A stretch of 64,000 nt of DNA from Bryobacteraceae bacterium (GCA_030041495.1 JASHNT010000135.1:1-64000), one strand, 5' to 3'; positions 17,489 through 26,909 are shown, counted from the stretch's first letter. Notes: generated by a model from the sequence alone, not told the origin. Numbers and translations: made by a program.

Positions 17489-18826
17489 ATGCCTCAGCCG
17501 CGCCGCACGCTGATCCGCCACGCGACCATCCTCACCATGGACGCGTCGCTAGGCGACCTGCGCGACGCCGATCTTCTGATCGAACGCGACCGGATCGAAG
17601 CCGTTGGAACAGTCCCCGCGCGCGAGGCCGCGATCGTCGACGCGCGCGGCTGCATCGTCATCCCCGGCTTGGTCAACGCGCATCTCCACACCTGGCAGAC
17701 GGCCCTGCGCGGCATCGCCGCCGACTGGAGCATTGCGGAATACATCCGCAAGATGCATGCGGGACTCGCCACCGTGTTCAAGCCCGAGGATCTTTACATT
17801 GCGACGGCGGTGGGCGCGCTGAATCAATTGAACTGCGGTACAACCACGCTGGTCGACTGGTGTCACAACAACCCCACGCCGGAGCACGATGACGCCGCGA
17901 TCGACGCTCTGTACGAATCCGGGGTCCGTGCGGCGTTCTTTCATGGCTCGCCGAAACCGGATCCAGCGAAGGGCGCAGCGCCGTTCTGGGAAATCCCCCA
18001 TCCGCGCGCCGAGCTCGAGCGCATTCAGAAACATCGCATAGGCGGTTTAATCAGCCTGGGTGCTGCGATCCTGGGCCCGCAATATTCGACGCTCGAAGTG
18101 ACGCTGCACGATTTCCGGATGGCGCGGGAGTTGGGGCTGATCGCCTCGATGCACCAGAGCGGCGGCGTGCCGCGCTGCCCCGAAGGTTGGCAGAATCTGG
18201 AAGACGCGGGACTGATGGATGAGCGCGTCAATATCGTCCACGGCAATACGTTCACCGACGATCAGCTTGCGCGCTTCTGCTCGCTCGGCGTTAACTTCAC
18301 CGTCGCGCCGGGAATCGAGATGAGCATGGGCCACGGTCTGCCGGTCACCGGACGATTGCGCAGGCTGGGCTGCGCGCCTTCTCTCGGCATCGATATCGAA
18401 ACACTGGCGTCGGGCGAGATGTTGCTGGCGGCGAGAACGGCGCTGGAGACGCAACGCGCTCTCGATCATCGAGACGGATGCTCTGCGATGATCCCGGCGC
18501 GCGATGCGCTCGCCTGGGCCACCATCGAAGGAGCGCGCATGCTCGGCATGGAAGATTCCATCGGTTCTCTCGCGCCGGGCAAACAAGCCGACCTGGTGAT
18601 GATCGACGCGAGCAAGCTGAACATGCAGCCGCTGCACGATCCCGTCTCCGCCGTGGTGTTGCAGGCAAGCCTCGCTAACATCGATAGCGTGATGGTGGCG
18701 GGCAAGTGGAAGAAGCGCGGCGGCAAGCTTCTATTCGGAACGCTTGCGGACAAGCTTAGCAAGCTGCGGGAATCGGGCGAGCGGATTCTTCATGCGATCC
18801 ATAACGAACGCGCGCCGCTGCATTGA
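17489..18826 (+). CDS. AtzA/TrzA-family amidohydrolase (deaminase/chlorohydrolase-like)
   Basis: The protein has 445 residues. The N-terminal beta sandwich holds LIRHATILTMD and the barrel begins with VIPGLVNAHLHTWQTALRG, giving the first metal pair HxH near residue 65. Later ligands appear in SMHQSGG, VNIVHGNTF and SLGIDIETL (Asp), and the C terminus has GSLAPGKQADLVMID. This is the signature of the mononuclear-metal deaminase subgroup that includes SAH/MTA deaminase, cytosine deaminase and triazine hydrolases. The actual substrate is unknown. It lies 62 nt before the LigJ-like gene and may be part of the same transcription unit. Confidence 0.85.
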   Translation: MPQPRRTLIRHATILTMDASLGDLRDADLLIERDRIEAVGTVPAREAAIVDARGCIVIPGLVNAHLHTWQTALRGIAADWSIAEYIRKMHAGLATVFKPEDLYIATAVGALNQLNCGTTTLVDWCHNNPTPEHDDAAIDALYESGVRAAFFHGSPKPDPAKGAAPFWEIPHPRAELERIQKHRIGGLISLGAAILGPQYSTLEVTLHDFRMARELGLIASMHQSGGVPRCPEGWQNLEDAGLMDERVNIVHGNTFTDDQLARFCSLGVNFTVAPGIEMSMGHGLPVTGRLRRLGCAPSLGIDIETLASGEMLLAARTALETQRALDHRDGCSAMIPARDALAWATIEGARMLGMEDSIGSLAPGKQADLVMIDASKLNMQPLHDPVSAVVLQASLANIDSVMVAGKWKKRGGKLLFGTLADKLSKLRESGERILHAIHNERAPLH

Positions 18827-18888
18827 TGCGTTCTATCAATTTCCTTGCTCTGGTTCAGATAGAATGTACGATGGTCAAGGAGGCAGGA

Positions 18889-19908
18889 ATGGTAATCGAC
18901 TCGCACGCGCACGTCACCGCGCCGGAAGCGCTGTATGTTTACAAGGCTGGAATTCTTTCGCATCGCGGCGGGCATGGACGCGGCAGCGTGGGAGTAACTG
19001 ACGAAGACATCCTGAAGGCCCTGAACGCGCCGGTGTTCGGAGGCTCCTCGCATCTTCAGCAACTTAAGGAAGCCGGCACGGACATGCAGTTGATCTCGCC
19101 CCGTCCTTACCAGTTGATGCATTCGGAGGCTCCCAAGCTGGTGCAGTGGTTCACCGAGGAGTGCAACAACATCATCGCGCGCCAGCAAAAGCTGCTGCCG
19201 CAAACTTTTCGCGGCGTGTGCTCCCTGCCGCAGACTCCCGGGGTCAGTCCCAAGGCGGTGGTTCCGTATCTCGAAAAGTGCATCAAGGAACAGGGATTCG
19301 CCGGCTGTCTGATCAATCCCGATCCGGGCGAATGCGGCGGCATCGAGACTCCTCCGCTCGGCGACCGCTTCTGGTATCCGCTCTACGAAAAATTGGTCGA
19401 GCTCGACGTTCCCGGCCACATCCATTCCACCGCCTGCAAGAGCGAGCGCCTCAGCTACTCGCTCCACTTCATCAACGAGGAGAGCATCGCCATTGTTTCG
19501 CTGCTCAATTCCAGCGTGTTCACGGATTTTCCGACGCTGAAGCTGATGATCTCCCACGGCGGCGGCGCGATTCCGTATCAGTACGCGCGCTTTGAGGCCA
19601 GCGCCCTGCGTCGCGGAGGCCCGCGCTTCTCCGATCGCATGCGCAATCTGTACTACGACACCGTGCTCTATTCCAAAGATGCGCTGGAGCTGCTGTTCAA
19701 GACCGTGGGTGCGGACCGCTGCCTCTTCGGCACGGAGCGCCCCGGAGTAGGAACCGTGAAAGATCCCAAAACCGGCCGTTGGCTGGATGAGACGCGGCAC
19801 TACATCGAAGAGTTCAGCTTCTTGAGCTCCGCGGAAAAGAAGTCGATCTTCGAGGACAACGCCAAGAAGCTTTTCAAGATTAACACCAGCGAGGGAGCAA
19901 AGGCATGA
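18889..19908 (+). CDS. ligJ: LigJ-like 4-oxalomesaconate hydratase (amidohydrolase family)
   Basis: AAGGAGG at 18877-18883 lies 5 nt before the ATG at 18889, which starts directly with the metal motif MVIDSHAHV. The protein has 339 residues. The blocks MQLISPRPYQLM, GCLINPDPGE, DRFWYPLYEKL, YSLHFINEESIA and MISHGGGAIPYQ match what I recall of 4-oxalomesaconate hydratases of the protocatechuate 4,5-cleavage pathway. These add water to 4-oxalomesaconate to give the substrate of the LigK aldolase. The stop overlaps the start of the binding-protein gene by 4 nt, and LigK-fold genes follow in the same unit. ACMSD-type decarboxylase is the main alternative. Confidence 0.72.
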   Translation: MVIDSHAHVTAPEALYVYKAGILSHRGGHGRGSVGVTDEDILKALNAPVFGGSSHLQQLKEAGTDMQLISPRPYQLMHSEAPKLVQWFTEECNNIIARQQKLLPQTFRGVCSLPQTPGVSPKAVVPYLEKCIKEQGFAGCLINPDPGECGGIETPPLGDRFWYPLYEKLVELDVPGHIHSTACKSERLSYSLHFINEESIAIVSLLNSSVFTDFPTLKLMISHGGGAIPYQYARFEASALRRGGPRFSDRMRNLYYDTVLYSKDALELLFKTVGADRCLFGTERPGVGTVKDPKTGRWLDETRHYIEEFSFLSSAEKKSIFEDNAKKLFKINTSEGAKA

Positions 19909-20957
19909 AGTCGCGGGCTTGGTCCGCTCTTGCCGCCGCGATTCTTGGCTTGGGCCTCACGGGCCAAGCGCTTGAGGGCCAGGCCCTCCGGAAGATCACC
20001 ATCAACTATCCCAACCGCAGCGGATCGAACTGGCCGTTGTTTCTTGCCAAGGACGGCGGCTACTACCAGAAGTATGGTCTGGACGTCACTCTGACCTTCG
20101 GCGTGATGCCCTCCGGCATTGCAATGCTCGCAAGCAACGAAGCGCAAATGGTGAATTCGTCGCTGGAGCAGTTGATGCAGGCGGCGTCGAAGGACGGATC
20201 GATGGTGCTGATCGGCAGCGCGCTCAACCGCGGCGTATTCGCGCTGATGGCGAAGAAGGAAATCAATTCGATCAAGGATCTGAAGGGCAAGAAAATCGCG
20301 GTCAGCCAGATCGGCGATGCTCCTTACGGTTACCTGGTGGACCTGCTTTCGAAATCCGGCGTGAGCGCGCGCGATATCCAGTGGATTCCCGTCGGCACCG
20401 ACGCCAGCGGCCGCGCCGCCGCGCTCCAAAGCGGACGCGTGGACGCCACCCTGCTCACCGCTCCGGCGTATTTCAAGGTGGAAGAAGCCGGATTCAAAAC
20501 CCTGGCAAATCTGGCGGAGCATCCTGACATCTTCGCCTCCACCGGATTGTTGATGAAGAAGAGCGTGGTCGCGGCCGATCCGCAATTGCCCGAAAAAATT
20601 CTTCAGGCGCAAGCCGAAGCCACCAAGCGCTTCTATGAGGACAAAGCTTTCGCGGTGAAGACCTTCTTGAATTACGACAGGAACGCCGTGCCCGCGGAGG
20701 TCGAGCGCGTGTATGAGCTTTACGCCAAGCCGCAGGCCTTCGAGCGCATCCCCTACGTGGTCGCGGGAGCCGTCAAATCGGTGCTCGCGCAGCAGCCCGA
20801 TGCGCAGATCGCCGCGCAGATGCGCGCTTACGATTTTCACAACGTAATCGACAACACGTACGTGAACAAGCTGGTGAAGAGCGGCGCGTTCGAAAAGATT
20901 TTCGGGCCTTCGATCAAAGCCGAGGAGGACCGCAAGTCCAAAGCGGCGTTTCGTTAG
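19905..20957 (+). CDS. ABC transporter substrate-binding protein (NMT1/SsuA-like)
   Basis: The protein has 350 residues, with a signal peptide of about 25 residues (WSALAAAILGLGLTGQALEGQ). The mature chain starts KITINYPNRSGSNWPLFLAKDGGYYQKYGLDVTL, typical of the periplasmic binding fold used for nitrate, taurine, alkanesulfonates and also aromatic acids. The block KDLKGKKIAVSQIG and the C-terminal helices follow. It overlaps the preceding LigJ-like gene by 4 nt and is followed by its ATPase and permease. The ligand cannot be read from sequence; the neighbours suggest an aromatic acid. Confidence 0.88.
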   Translation: MKSRAWSALAAAILGLGLTGQALEGQALRKITINYPNRSGSNWPLFLAKDGGYYQKYGLDVTLTFGVMPSGIAMLASNEAQMVNSSLEQLMQAASKDGSMVLIGSALNRGVFALMAKKEINSIKDLKGKKIAVSQIGDAPYGYLVDLLSKSGVSARDIQWIPVGTDASGRAAALQSGRVDATLLTAPAYFKVEEAGFKTLANLAEHPDIFASTGLLMKKSVVAADPQLPEKILQAQAEATKRFYEDKAFAVKTFLNYDRNAVPAEVERVYELYAKPQAFERIPYVVAGAVKSVLAQQPDAQIAAQMRAYDFHNVIDNTYVNKLVKSGAFEKIFGPSIKAEEDRKSKAAFR

Positions 20958-20981
20958 AACCGCGGTAAACTCGAACGTAGC

Positions 20982-21779
20982 ATGGTGAAGCTGGAAGCCA
21001 GTCACGTCTCCAAGCGTTACTGGCTGGAACGCGAAGGCAATGAGGTGCTGGCGTTGAGCGACGTCTCGCTCAGCATCGAAGACGGCGAATTCATGGCCAT
21101 CGTCGGCCCCAGCGGCTGCGGCAAGACGTCGTTGCTCAACATCATCGCCGGCCTGTTGCCCTACGACCAAGGCAGCGTGTCGACCGATGGCCGCAAGGTC
21201 AACGGCCCCGGCATCGACCGAGCCGTCGTCTTCCAGCATTCCAGCCTGCTCCCTTGGCGCACCATCGGTGGCAACGTGCGTTACGGGATGGAATTGCAGA
21301 GGCGCTTCGACAAAGCCGCCATGGCGGAGCGCACGGACTACTTCATCAAACTGGTTGGCCTGGGCGGTTTCGAAAAGCATTACCCTTCCGAGCTTTCCGG
21401 AGGCATGCAGCAGCGCGTGAATCTGGCTCGCGCATTGGCTGCCGACCCGGCTGTACTGCTGATGGATGAGCCGTTCGCCGCGCTGGACGCGCAGACGCGC
21501 GAGTTCATGCAATCCGAGTTGCTCAAAATCTGGGCCAAGGCTCGCAAGACCGTGCTGTTCATCACCCACCAGATCAATGAGGCGATTTACTTGGCGGATC
21601 GAGTGACGGTGATGAGCGCCCGGCCCGGACGCGTGAAAGATATTTTTTCGGTTCCTTTCGGAAGGCCGCGCTCTTTGCACCTGAAGCGCGAGCGCGAGTT
21701 CCTTGAATTGGAAGACGCCATCTGGCAGTTGATCGAGGAGGAGTCCGCCAACATCGGCGTGGTGCTGGCACCGGATTAA
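20982..21779 (+). CDS. ABC transporter ATP-binding protein (SsuB/TauB type)
   Basis: The protein has 265 residues. Walker A is GPSGCGKTS at residues 42-50, the Q-loop is [10 protein letters not shown], the signature is [15 protein letters not shown] and Walker B is [12 protein letters not shown], followed by the H-loop in [10 protein letters not shown]. The sequence after the Q-loop (LLPWRTI) is characteristic of the nitrate/taurine/sulfonate subfamily. TAAACT at 20966-20971 sits 10 nt before the ATG and there is no good ribosome site, so an internal leaderless transcript is possible. Confidence 0.94.
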   Translation: MVKLEASHVSKRYWLEREGNEVLALSDVSLSIEDGEFMAIVGPSGCGKTSLLNIIAGLLPYDQGSVSTDGRKVNGPGIDRAVVFQHSSLLPWRTIGGNVRYGMELQRRFDKAAMAERTDYFIKLVGLGGFEKHYPSELSGGMQQRVNLARALAADPAVLLMDEPFAALDAQTREFMQSELLKIWAKARKTVLFITHQINEAIYLADRVTVMSARPGRVKDIFSVPFGRPRSLHLKREREFLELEDAIWQLIEEESANIGVVLAPD

Positions 21780-21780
21780 C

Positions 21781-22560
21781 GTGCGTCCCAAGAAGAGCTT
21801 TTATCAACGGCACGAGGCTTTGATCCTCGGCGGAGGCGCGGTCGCCATCACCATCGCGATCTGGCAGGCTCTCTGGTCGGCCGGAAAAATTTCGCCGCTG
21901 TTTTTGAGCGGACCCTCGGCCATCGTCAAGCAGTTCGATTACGGCTTGACCAAGGGGACTCTGCTCGCGGACATGCGCTACAGCGGAACCAATTTCATCC
22001 TGGGCTTCGCCATGGCCCTGGTAAGCGGCGTAGCCTTCGGCATCATCATCGGTTGGTACCGCACCGCCCGCTTAGTGTTCGACCCGTTCCTGAATGCGCT
22101 CTACGCGACGCCGCGCATCGCCATGATCCCCATGATCATCATCTGGTTCGGCGTGGGCATGTGGTCCAAAGTTTTCATCGTCTTCATCTCGGCCTTCTTC
22201 CCGATTCTGGTAAACACCGTCGGCGGAGTGCGCAACATGGATCGCGACTTGCTACGCGCCGCGCGGGCCTTCTGCGCGTCGGACTGGCAGATCTTCACGA
22301 CTCTCGCTCTGCCCGGAGCCGTTCCGTTCATCTTGACAGGCATCCGCCAAGGCGTGGCCTTGGGATTGATCGGCGTGGTGGTGGGGGAAATGTTCGGCGG
22401 CAGCCAGGGAGTCGGCTTCATGGTCGCCTACGGCGGACAAACTTTCGCCACCGACACTTTGTTTGTCGGAGTGATCATCGTGGCGTTCTCTGGAATTCTG
22501 TTCACATGGCTTGCCGAACGCCTGGAGCGGCGCTTTTCGCGCTGGCGGCCCGAACGCTAA
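21781..22560 (+). CDS. ABC transporter permease (SsuC/TauC type)
   Basis: The protein has 259 residues and starts with GTG one base after the ATPase stop. There are about six membrane segments, the first at 15-35 (ALILGGGAVAITIAIWQALWS). The coupling-helix region is RAARAFCASDWQIFTTLALPGAVPFILTGIRQG, a good match to the EAA loop of binding-protein-dependent permeases. It works with the neighbouring binding protein and ATPase as an importer. The next gene starts one base after its stop, so the unit is translated as a tight block. Confidence 0.92.
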   Translation: MRPKKSFYQRHEALILGGGAVAITIAIWQALWSAGKISPLFLSGPSAIVKQFDYGLTKGTLLADMRYSGTNFILGFAMALVSGVAFGIIIGWYRTARLVFDPFLNALYATPRIAMIPMIIIWFGVGMWSKVFIVFISAFFPILVNTVGGVRNMDRDLLRAARAFCASDWQIFTTLALPGAVPFILTGIRQGVALGLIGVVVGEMFGGSQGVGFMVAYGGQTFATDTLFVGVIIVAFSGILFTWLAERLERRFSRWRPER

Positions 22561-22561
22561 T

Positions 22562-23221
22562 ATGGACGATCTCATTAAACGCCTCAGCCGCCTCGATTCC
22601 TGCGCCGTTTCGGATGCGCTCGACAAGCTCGGCCTGAAAGGCTCGGTCACTGGCCTGCATCGCTACTCCTCGGACAAACGAATTGCTGGCCGAGTGCTCA
22701 CCGTGCGCCTCGACCGAACCGAAGGAAGGTCGAACACTCGCCATCTCTGCACCGCCGCGATTGAAGCGGCCACGCCGGGAAACATCATCGTGGTCGAGCA
22801 GCGCACCGGTATCGACGCCGCCTGTTGGGGCGGCAATCTGACTATCGGCGCGCAGGTCAAGGGAGTCGCCGGCGTCATCGTCGAAGGCCCCGCACGCGAT
22901 ATCGACGATAGCCGCAGGCTCGATTTTCCGGTCTTCGCGCGTACGCACACCTCGCGCACGGCCCGAGGGCGAATCGTGGAAGTGGAAACCGGCGGACCGG
23001 TCACCGTCGGCGACGTGACGGTGAATCCGGGCGACTACGCCATCGCCGACGCGAGTGGCGTGGTCTTCATCCAAGCGTCCGAGGTCGGCCGTGTACTGGA
23101 TGCCGCGGAAGCCGTTTGGGCTCGCGAAGAGGCCATGGCGCAGGCCCTGCGCGAAGGGAAGCCAATCAGCCAGGTGATGGGAGCGAACTACGAAACCATG
23201 TTGAGGAAACAGGAAGCATGA
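22562..23221 (+). CDS. RraA/LigK-like aldolase (HMG/CHA aldolase family), copy 1
   Basis: The protein has 219 residues. Landmarks are SDALDKLGLKG (residues 16-26), the WGGNLTIGAQVKGVAGVI block and VEGPARDID, whose Arg-Asp pair corresponds to the catalytic and metal-binding RD of LigK/HMG aldolases. The C-terminal part has TVNPGDYAIADASGVV. Proteins of this fold either cleave 4-carboxy-4-hydroxy-2-oxoadipate to pyruvate and oxaloacetate or, as RraA, inhibit RNase E. The intact RD pair and the LigJ-like neighbour favour the aldolase role; this is inference. Confidence 0.78.
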   Translation: MDDLIKRLSRLDSCAVSDALDKLGLKGSVTGLHRYSSDKRIAGRVLTVRLDRTEGRSNTRHLCTAAIEAATPGNIIVVEQRTGIDAACWGGNLTIGAQVKGVAGVIVEGPARDIDDSRRLDFPVFARTHTSRTARGRIVEVETGGPVTVGDVTVNPGDYAIADASGVVFIQASEVGRVLDAAEAVWAREEAMAQALREGKPISQVMGANYETMLRKQEA

Positions 23222-23874
23222 GCGCAGACCCCAATCTCTCGCGTGCCGACAGGCTGGACACCACCGCGCTCAGCGACGCGATGGACCGGCTCGGCATCGC
23301 CGGCCAATGCCTGGGCATCAAGCCTCTGGACCATCGCTTCCGCCTCACCGGCCGCGCCTTTACCATTCTCTATGGACCCGCCGGCTCCCCTCCCGGCACC
23401 GTTGGCGACTACATCGACGATGTCGAACCCGGCGGAGTCGTCGTGCTCGATAACGGCGGACGCGAAAACGCCACCGTGTGGGGCGACATCCTAACCATGG
23501 TCGCGCATACGCGAGGCGTCGCCGGAACGGTGATCGACGGGGCCTGCCGCGATGTGGCTTTGTCGCTCGAGCTCGGCTACCCCATCTTCAGCCGCAGTTA
23601 CTCCATGCGCACCGGCAAGGATCGCGTGCAAGTGGAAGCAATGGGTGGCACCGTGAACGTCGGCGACGCGCGCGTCTCCGCCGGCGACCTGCTGCGTGGC
23701 GACGCAGACGGCATTGTCGTCATCCCGCGTGCCCACGAGGAAGCGATCCTCGCCGCCGCCGAGCAGATCGACGCGGTCGAGGACCGCATCCGCAAAGCCG
23801 TACAATCCGGCCTCACCCTCCGCGAAGCCCGCGCCCAGCACGGCTACCACAAACTGCAAAGCCGCCCGCGATAG
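23218..23874 (+). CDS. RraA/LigK-like aldolase (HMG/CHA aldolase family), copy 2
   Basis: The protein has 218 residues and starts inside the stop of copy 1 (ATGA at 23218-23221). It shows LSDAMDRLGIAGQ, ATVWGDILTMVAHTRGVAGT and IDGACRDV with the same Arg-Asp pair, then GDLLRGDADGIVVIP. It differs clearly from copy 1, so this is an old or separately acquired paralogue and not a recent duplication. Two adjacent family members could form a hetero-oligomer or act on different hydroxy-oxo acids. It closes the tightly coupled block that starts at 18889. Confidence 0.78.
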   Translation: MSADPNLSRADRLDTTALSDAMDRLGIAGQCLGIKPLDHRFRLTGRAFTILYGPAGSPPGTVGDYIDDVEPGGVVVLDNGGRENATVWGDILTMVAHTRGVAGTVIDGACRDVALSLELGYPIFSRSYSMRTGKDRVQVEAMGGTVNVGDARVSAGDLLRGDADGIVVIPRAHEEAILAAAEQIDAVEDRIRKAVQSGLTLREARAQHGYHKLQSRPR

Positions 23875-23934
23875 TCGACGCATGGCAGCCCGAGCCGCTC
23901 CTACGCAGGCGCGATGATGACGGCCGCTGCGAAT

Positions 23935-24225
23935 CTATTGCGCGTCGCGCCACGCTGCCGCGCCCGCCTCGATCTCGGCGGCTTCGCGAATCGGCAGGAT
24001 GGGCCGGGCAGTGAATTTCAGAAAGGGCGTCCACGGCGCCATCGTCTTTGCCAGCTCGGACGCACTGGCCGCTTCGATCAACGCGACGCCGCCAGCGCCC
24101 TCCGCGAAACCGTAGAAGGCTTGAAACTGCGCCGGCCCGGGCTGCCATTTGGAGAACAGTTGCAAGGATCGCTTCTGCCCTGCCTCTGAGCTATCGATGT
24201 AATCCCAAGTCACGTGAAACAGCAT
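23935..24225 (-). CDS. DUF3303-like small protein (ferredoxin-like fold)
   Basis: From the ATG at 24225 the protein has 96 residues, beginning MLFHVTWDYIDSSEAG and continuing FYGFAEGAGGVALIEAAS and WTPFLKFTARPILPI. This is the pattern of DUF3303, a small dimeric alpha/beta domain related to the YciI/EthD group. An open frame runs to 24288 but the extra residues are Arg-rich and unlike the family. AGGGAT lies just before the ATG at 24225. It is transcribed against the neighbouring plus-strand blocks. Confidence 0.7.
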   Translation of the reverse strand: MLFHVTWDYIDSSEAGQKRSLQLFSKWQPGPAQFQAFYGFAEGAGGVALIEAASASELAKTMAPWTPFLKFTARPILPIREAAEIEAGAAAWRDAQ

Positions 24226-24428
24226 TCTATCCCTCCTTATGACGGCCGCTCGCCGCCGTCGCGCGCCGGACGCCCCAGTGTACCCCAAGCCGGATGTCCG
24301 GCACCGCTATCACAAACTGCAAACCCGCGCGCGCTAAACTTTGATTCCGCCCATCTTGCTCAACCCAAACCCCGCAATCGCGGTATCCTGTTAGATTCGC
24401 CAGCGCAGCTCTGCATGCAAACCGCGCA

Positions 24429-25889
24429 ATGATCCTCAATCTAAACCACCTCCACGCCAAATCGGCCGCCGCCAACGCGCACAGCGTCGTGGAGACGATG
24501 TACGCGCTCCTCGAAGAGAAATTAATCGATCAGAGTCAATTCGCGCGGCTGCGCATCCAATTGGATTGGCTCCAGTACAAACAAAATTTCCGGGAAGTCG
24601 TTTCGGTGGTGGAGTGCCGCAACGAATTCGGTGAGCAGACGGTGATGGACATTCACGTGGACACTCGCCAGGTGGTACCCGGTCCGGGTTGCCTCCGCAA
24701 GGAGCTGCTGCGCGCGATGGAGCGCTCTCGCGGAGGCGCGCATCACGAACCGGAAGCCGACCGCATTCTGCTTGAGGATTTCAAAACCTTCCGCCGCAGC
24801 ATCGCATGGAAGTTCAACGGCCTGTACTGGCGCCGCCTGGACGATTGGGAACGCGCCACCGGCAAAGGCTACGAGCAGGCGCTGCCCGGAGGGCAATCCG
24901 ACGGTCACGTGGCGGAAGCGATCGCCGAGTCGGTGACCGAGTTTTGGAAGTTGCTCTGCGACATGGAGAGCAAGAAGCAACTGCCGCAGGAAATCTTCAT
25001 GCTGGAAATCGGCGTCGGCTCCGGCGCGCGATCCAAGCTGTGGCTCAATGGCCTCCGCAATATGGACCGGTCTGAGGGAACATCGTTCTATCCGCGGCTG
25101 CGCATGCTGCTGGGCGATTATTCGCTCGCCACGCTGGACATGTCCAAGCCAGCGCTCAAGGAGCACGAGGACCTGTGCAGTTTCGTCGTGCTGGATGCGC
25201 TGAATCCTTTGCAGACGCTCGCTTTCCTGCGCCACAAGGTCCTGCACGTACATTCCAACAACATGTACGACAATCTACCGGACGAAGAAATGCTCCGCCG
25301 CGACGGCCGCATGTACCTGGTGGAAGCGCGCACCTATCTTCCGATGCAGGATGCGCTGCGCATCGCTGCGACCTTCGATCTTCCGGTCGAAAAGCTGCAC
25401 CCCATGATCGAGCGCCTGCTGGACGGCAGCCACGATTTCCTCGGTGATCACGATCGCAGCCTCAGCTTCTGGCAGGAGGTGTGGAAAGCGGTTCGCCTGG
25501 AGGAGCGGCTGGTCGCCATCGAAGACCTGCCGGATTCGCCCTTTCCGGCCGGCTTGGACGCAGCCAAGCTCGAAGATATGCTCGCCGAAGCGCCCAGCGA
25601 CATCCGCTTCCATTTGAGCCCCGGCGCGGTGGAGAGCTTCAGCAACACCTTGCCGCTGCTCTATCCGCGCGGATATTTGCAGGTGCAGGATATTTTCGCC
25701 ACCGAATTCGACCAGTATCGCGTCGGCTTTCACGGCCCCGGAAAACTGGATGGCTCCATCGTGAACTGGGTCAACGGAGCGCTGCTGCGCAAGGTTGCCG
25801 AGCGCGCCGGATTCGACGTTCGCTTCGTGCCGTTCCAGCATCGCAAGGGGTCCAAGACCTCGGTGTTATACACCACGCAAAGGGAGTAA
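24429..25889 (+). CDS. Class I SAM-dependent methyltransferase, MidA-like
   Basis: The protein has 486 residues. An N-terminal alpha-rich region of about 180 residues precedes motif I, IFMLEIGVGSGARSKLWL (around residue 194), then LLGDYSLATLDMSKPAL (motif II region) and a switch to LHVHSNNMYDNLPDEEML. The arrangement recalls MidA/NDUFAF7-type protein methyltransferases, but I do not see full identity, so only the fold is called. It stands 16 nt before the core-MetE-like gene and runs in the same direction, which may link it to one-carbon metabolism. Confidence 0.65.
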   Translation: MILNLNHLHAKSAAANAHSVVETMYALLEEKLIDQSQFARLRIQLDWLQYKQNFREVVSVVECRNEFGEQTVMDIHVDTRQVVPGPGCLRKELLRAMERSRGGAHHEPEADRILLEDFKTFRRSIAWKFNGLYWRRLDDWERATGKGYEQALPGGQSDGHVAEAIAESVTEFWKLLCDMESKKQLPQEIFMLEIGVGSGARSKLWLNGLRNMDRSEGTSFYPRLRMLLGDYSLATLDMSKPALKEHEDLCSFVVLDALNPLQTLAFLRHKVLHVHSNNMYDNLPDEEMLRRDGRMYLVEARTYLPMQDALRIAATFDLPVEKLHPMIERLLDGSHDFLGDHDRSLSFWQEVWKAVRLEERLVAIEDLPDSPFPAGLDAAKLEDMLAEAPSDIRFHLSPGAVESFSNTLPLLYPRGYLQVQDIFATEFDQYRVGFHGPGKLDGSIVNWVNGALLRKVAERAGFDVRFVPFQHRKGSKTSVLYTTQRE

Positions 25890-25905
25890 CAAAGGGACAC
25901 CCATA

Positions 25906-26907
25906 ATGAATCTTCCGATTCTTCCCACGGCGATCGTCGGCAGTTACGCCATGCCAGGCTGGCTGGAGCGGCTCAAGACCGAATATTTCGCGCGCCGCAT
26001 CAGCCGCCACGATCTGGATGAGATCCACGACGCTGCCGTGAAGGCCGCGATCAAGGACCAGGAGATCGCGGGCCTGGACATCATTACCGACGGCGAGCTG
26101 CGCCGCGACAACATGGTGGATTATTTCGTCGAGCGCATGCCTGGCGTCCAGATTGACCGGTCGTCGAAGAAGTTCTATTACGACTTTTACGACAGCGCCG
26201 TGCAAGGGAAACTGCCCACGGCGTCGCTCGGCCTCGCGCCTGATTTTCGCTTCCTGCACGCCAACACGGAGCGCCACGCGAAAGTCTGCATCACCGGCCC
26301 GCACTGCCTGACCAAGCGGATTCGCAACCAATACTATCCGACTGAAGAAGCTCTGGCCAGCGATCTCGCGAAGGTCATGAACCTGGAGTTGAAGGCTCTG
26401 GTCAAGGCCGGCGCGCGCCTGATTCAGATCGACGAGCCGTATTATTCTGGATTCCCGGAGGACCTCGACTGGGGCGTGAAGGTGCTGAACACGCTGGTCG
26501 AGGGCGTGGATGCGCATCTCGCCGTGCACATCTGTTACGGCAATCGCTACGGCAAGCCCTCGTGGGAAGGCAGCTACCGCTATCTGTTCCCGCGCATCTT
26601 GGATGCAAAAGTGCATCAGTTGACGCTCGAATTCGCGCGCCGCGGCGGCGAGGATTTGGACTTGTTCAAGGAGTTTCCCAGCACCTTCGAGTTGGGGTTG
26701 GGCGTCATTGACGTCAAGACGCACGACGTCGAGACTCCGGAAATGGTCGCCGAACACATTCGCAAGGCTCTCAACGTTCTGCCCCCGGAAAAAGTGTGGG
26801 TGCTTCCGGATTGTGGCTGCTTCCATCTGCCCAGAGACATCGCGTTTGCAAAAATCCAAGCCATGGTGGAGGGGACCCAAATCGTGCGCAAGGAGTTGGG
26901 AAAATAA
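25906..26907 (+). CDS. Core-MetE-like zinc methyltransferase (MetE C-terminal domain only)
   Basis: The protein has 333 residues, less than half the length of full MetE. It keeps the MetE catalytic barrel: TAIVGSYAMP at the N terminus, DGELRRDNM near residue 62, QIDEPYY near 174, and the zinc ligands in order HIC (His208, Cys210), LEF (Glu242) and PDCGC (Cys303). The N-terminal folate-binding half of MetE is absent. Known short homologues take methyl groups from donors other than methyl-folate polyglutamate. The stop is 2 nt before the MetF-MetV gene, so the two probably act together. Confidence 0.8.
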   Translation: MNLPILPTAIVGSYAMPGWLERLKTEYFARRISRHDLDEIHDAAVKAAIKDQEIAGLDIITDGELRRDNMVDYFVERMPGVQIDRSSKKFYYDFYDSAVQGKLPTASLGLAPDFRFLHANTERHAKVCITGPHCLTKRIRNQYYPTEEALASDLAKVMNLELKALVKAGARLIQIDEPYYSGFPEDLDWGVKVLNTLVEGVDAHLAVHICYGNRYGKPSWEGSYRYLFPRILDAKVHQLTLEFARRGGEDLDLFKEFPSTFELGLGVIDVKTHDVETPEMVAEHIRKALNVLPPEKVWVLPDCGCFHLPRDIAFAKIQAMVEGTQIVRKELGK

Positions 26908-26909
26908 AA

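Noticed and set aside
19800-21791. 663-residue open frame on the minus strand
   Set aside because: It lies entirely antisense to the binding-protein and ATPase genes, has no recognisable motif and a His/Arg/Gln-rich composition typical of reverse-frame reading of GC-rich genes.
22562-23874. RraA as RNase E inhibitor
   Set aside because: Both copies keep the aldolase Arg-Asp pair and sit with a LigJ-like hydratase and an importer, not with RNA metabolism genes; the alternative is kept only as a caveat.
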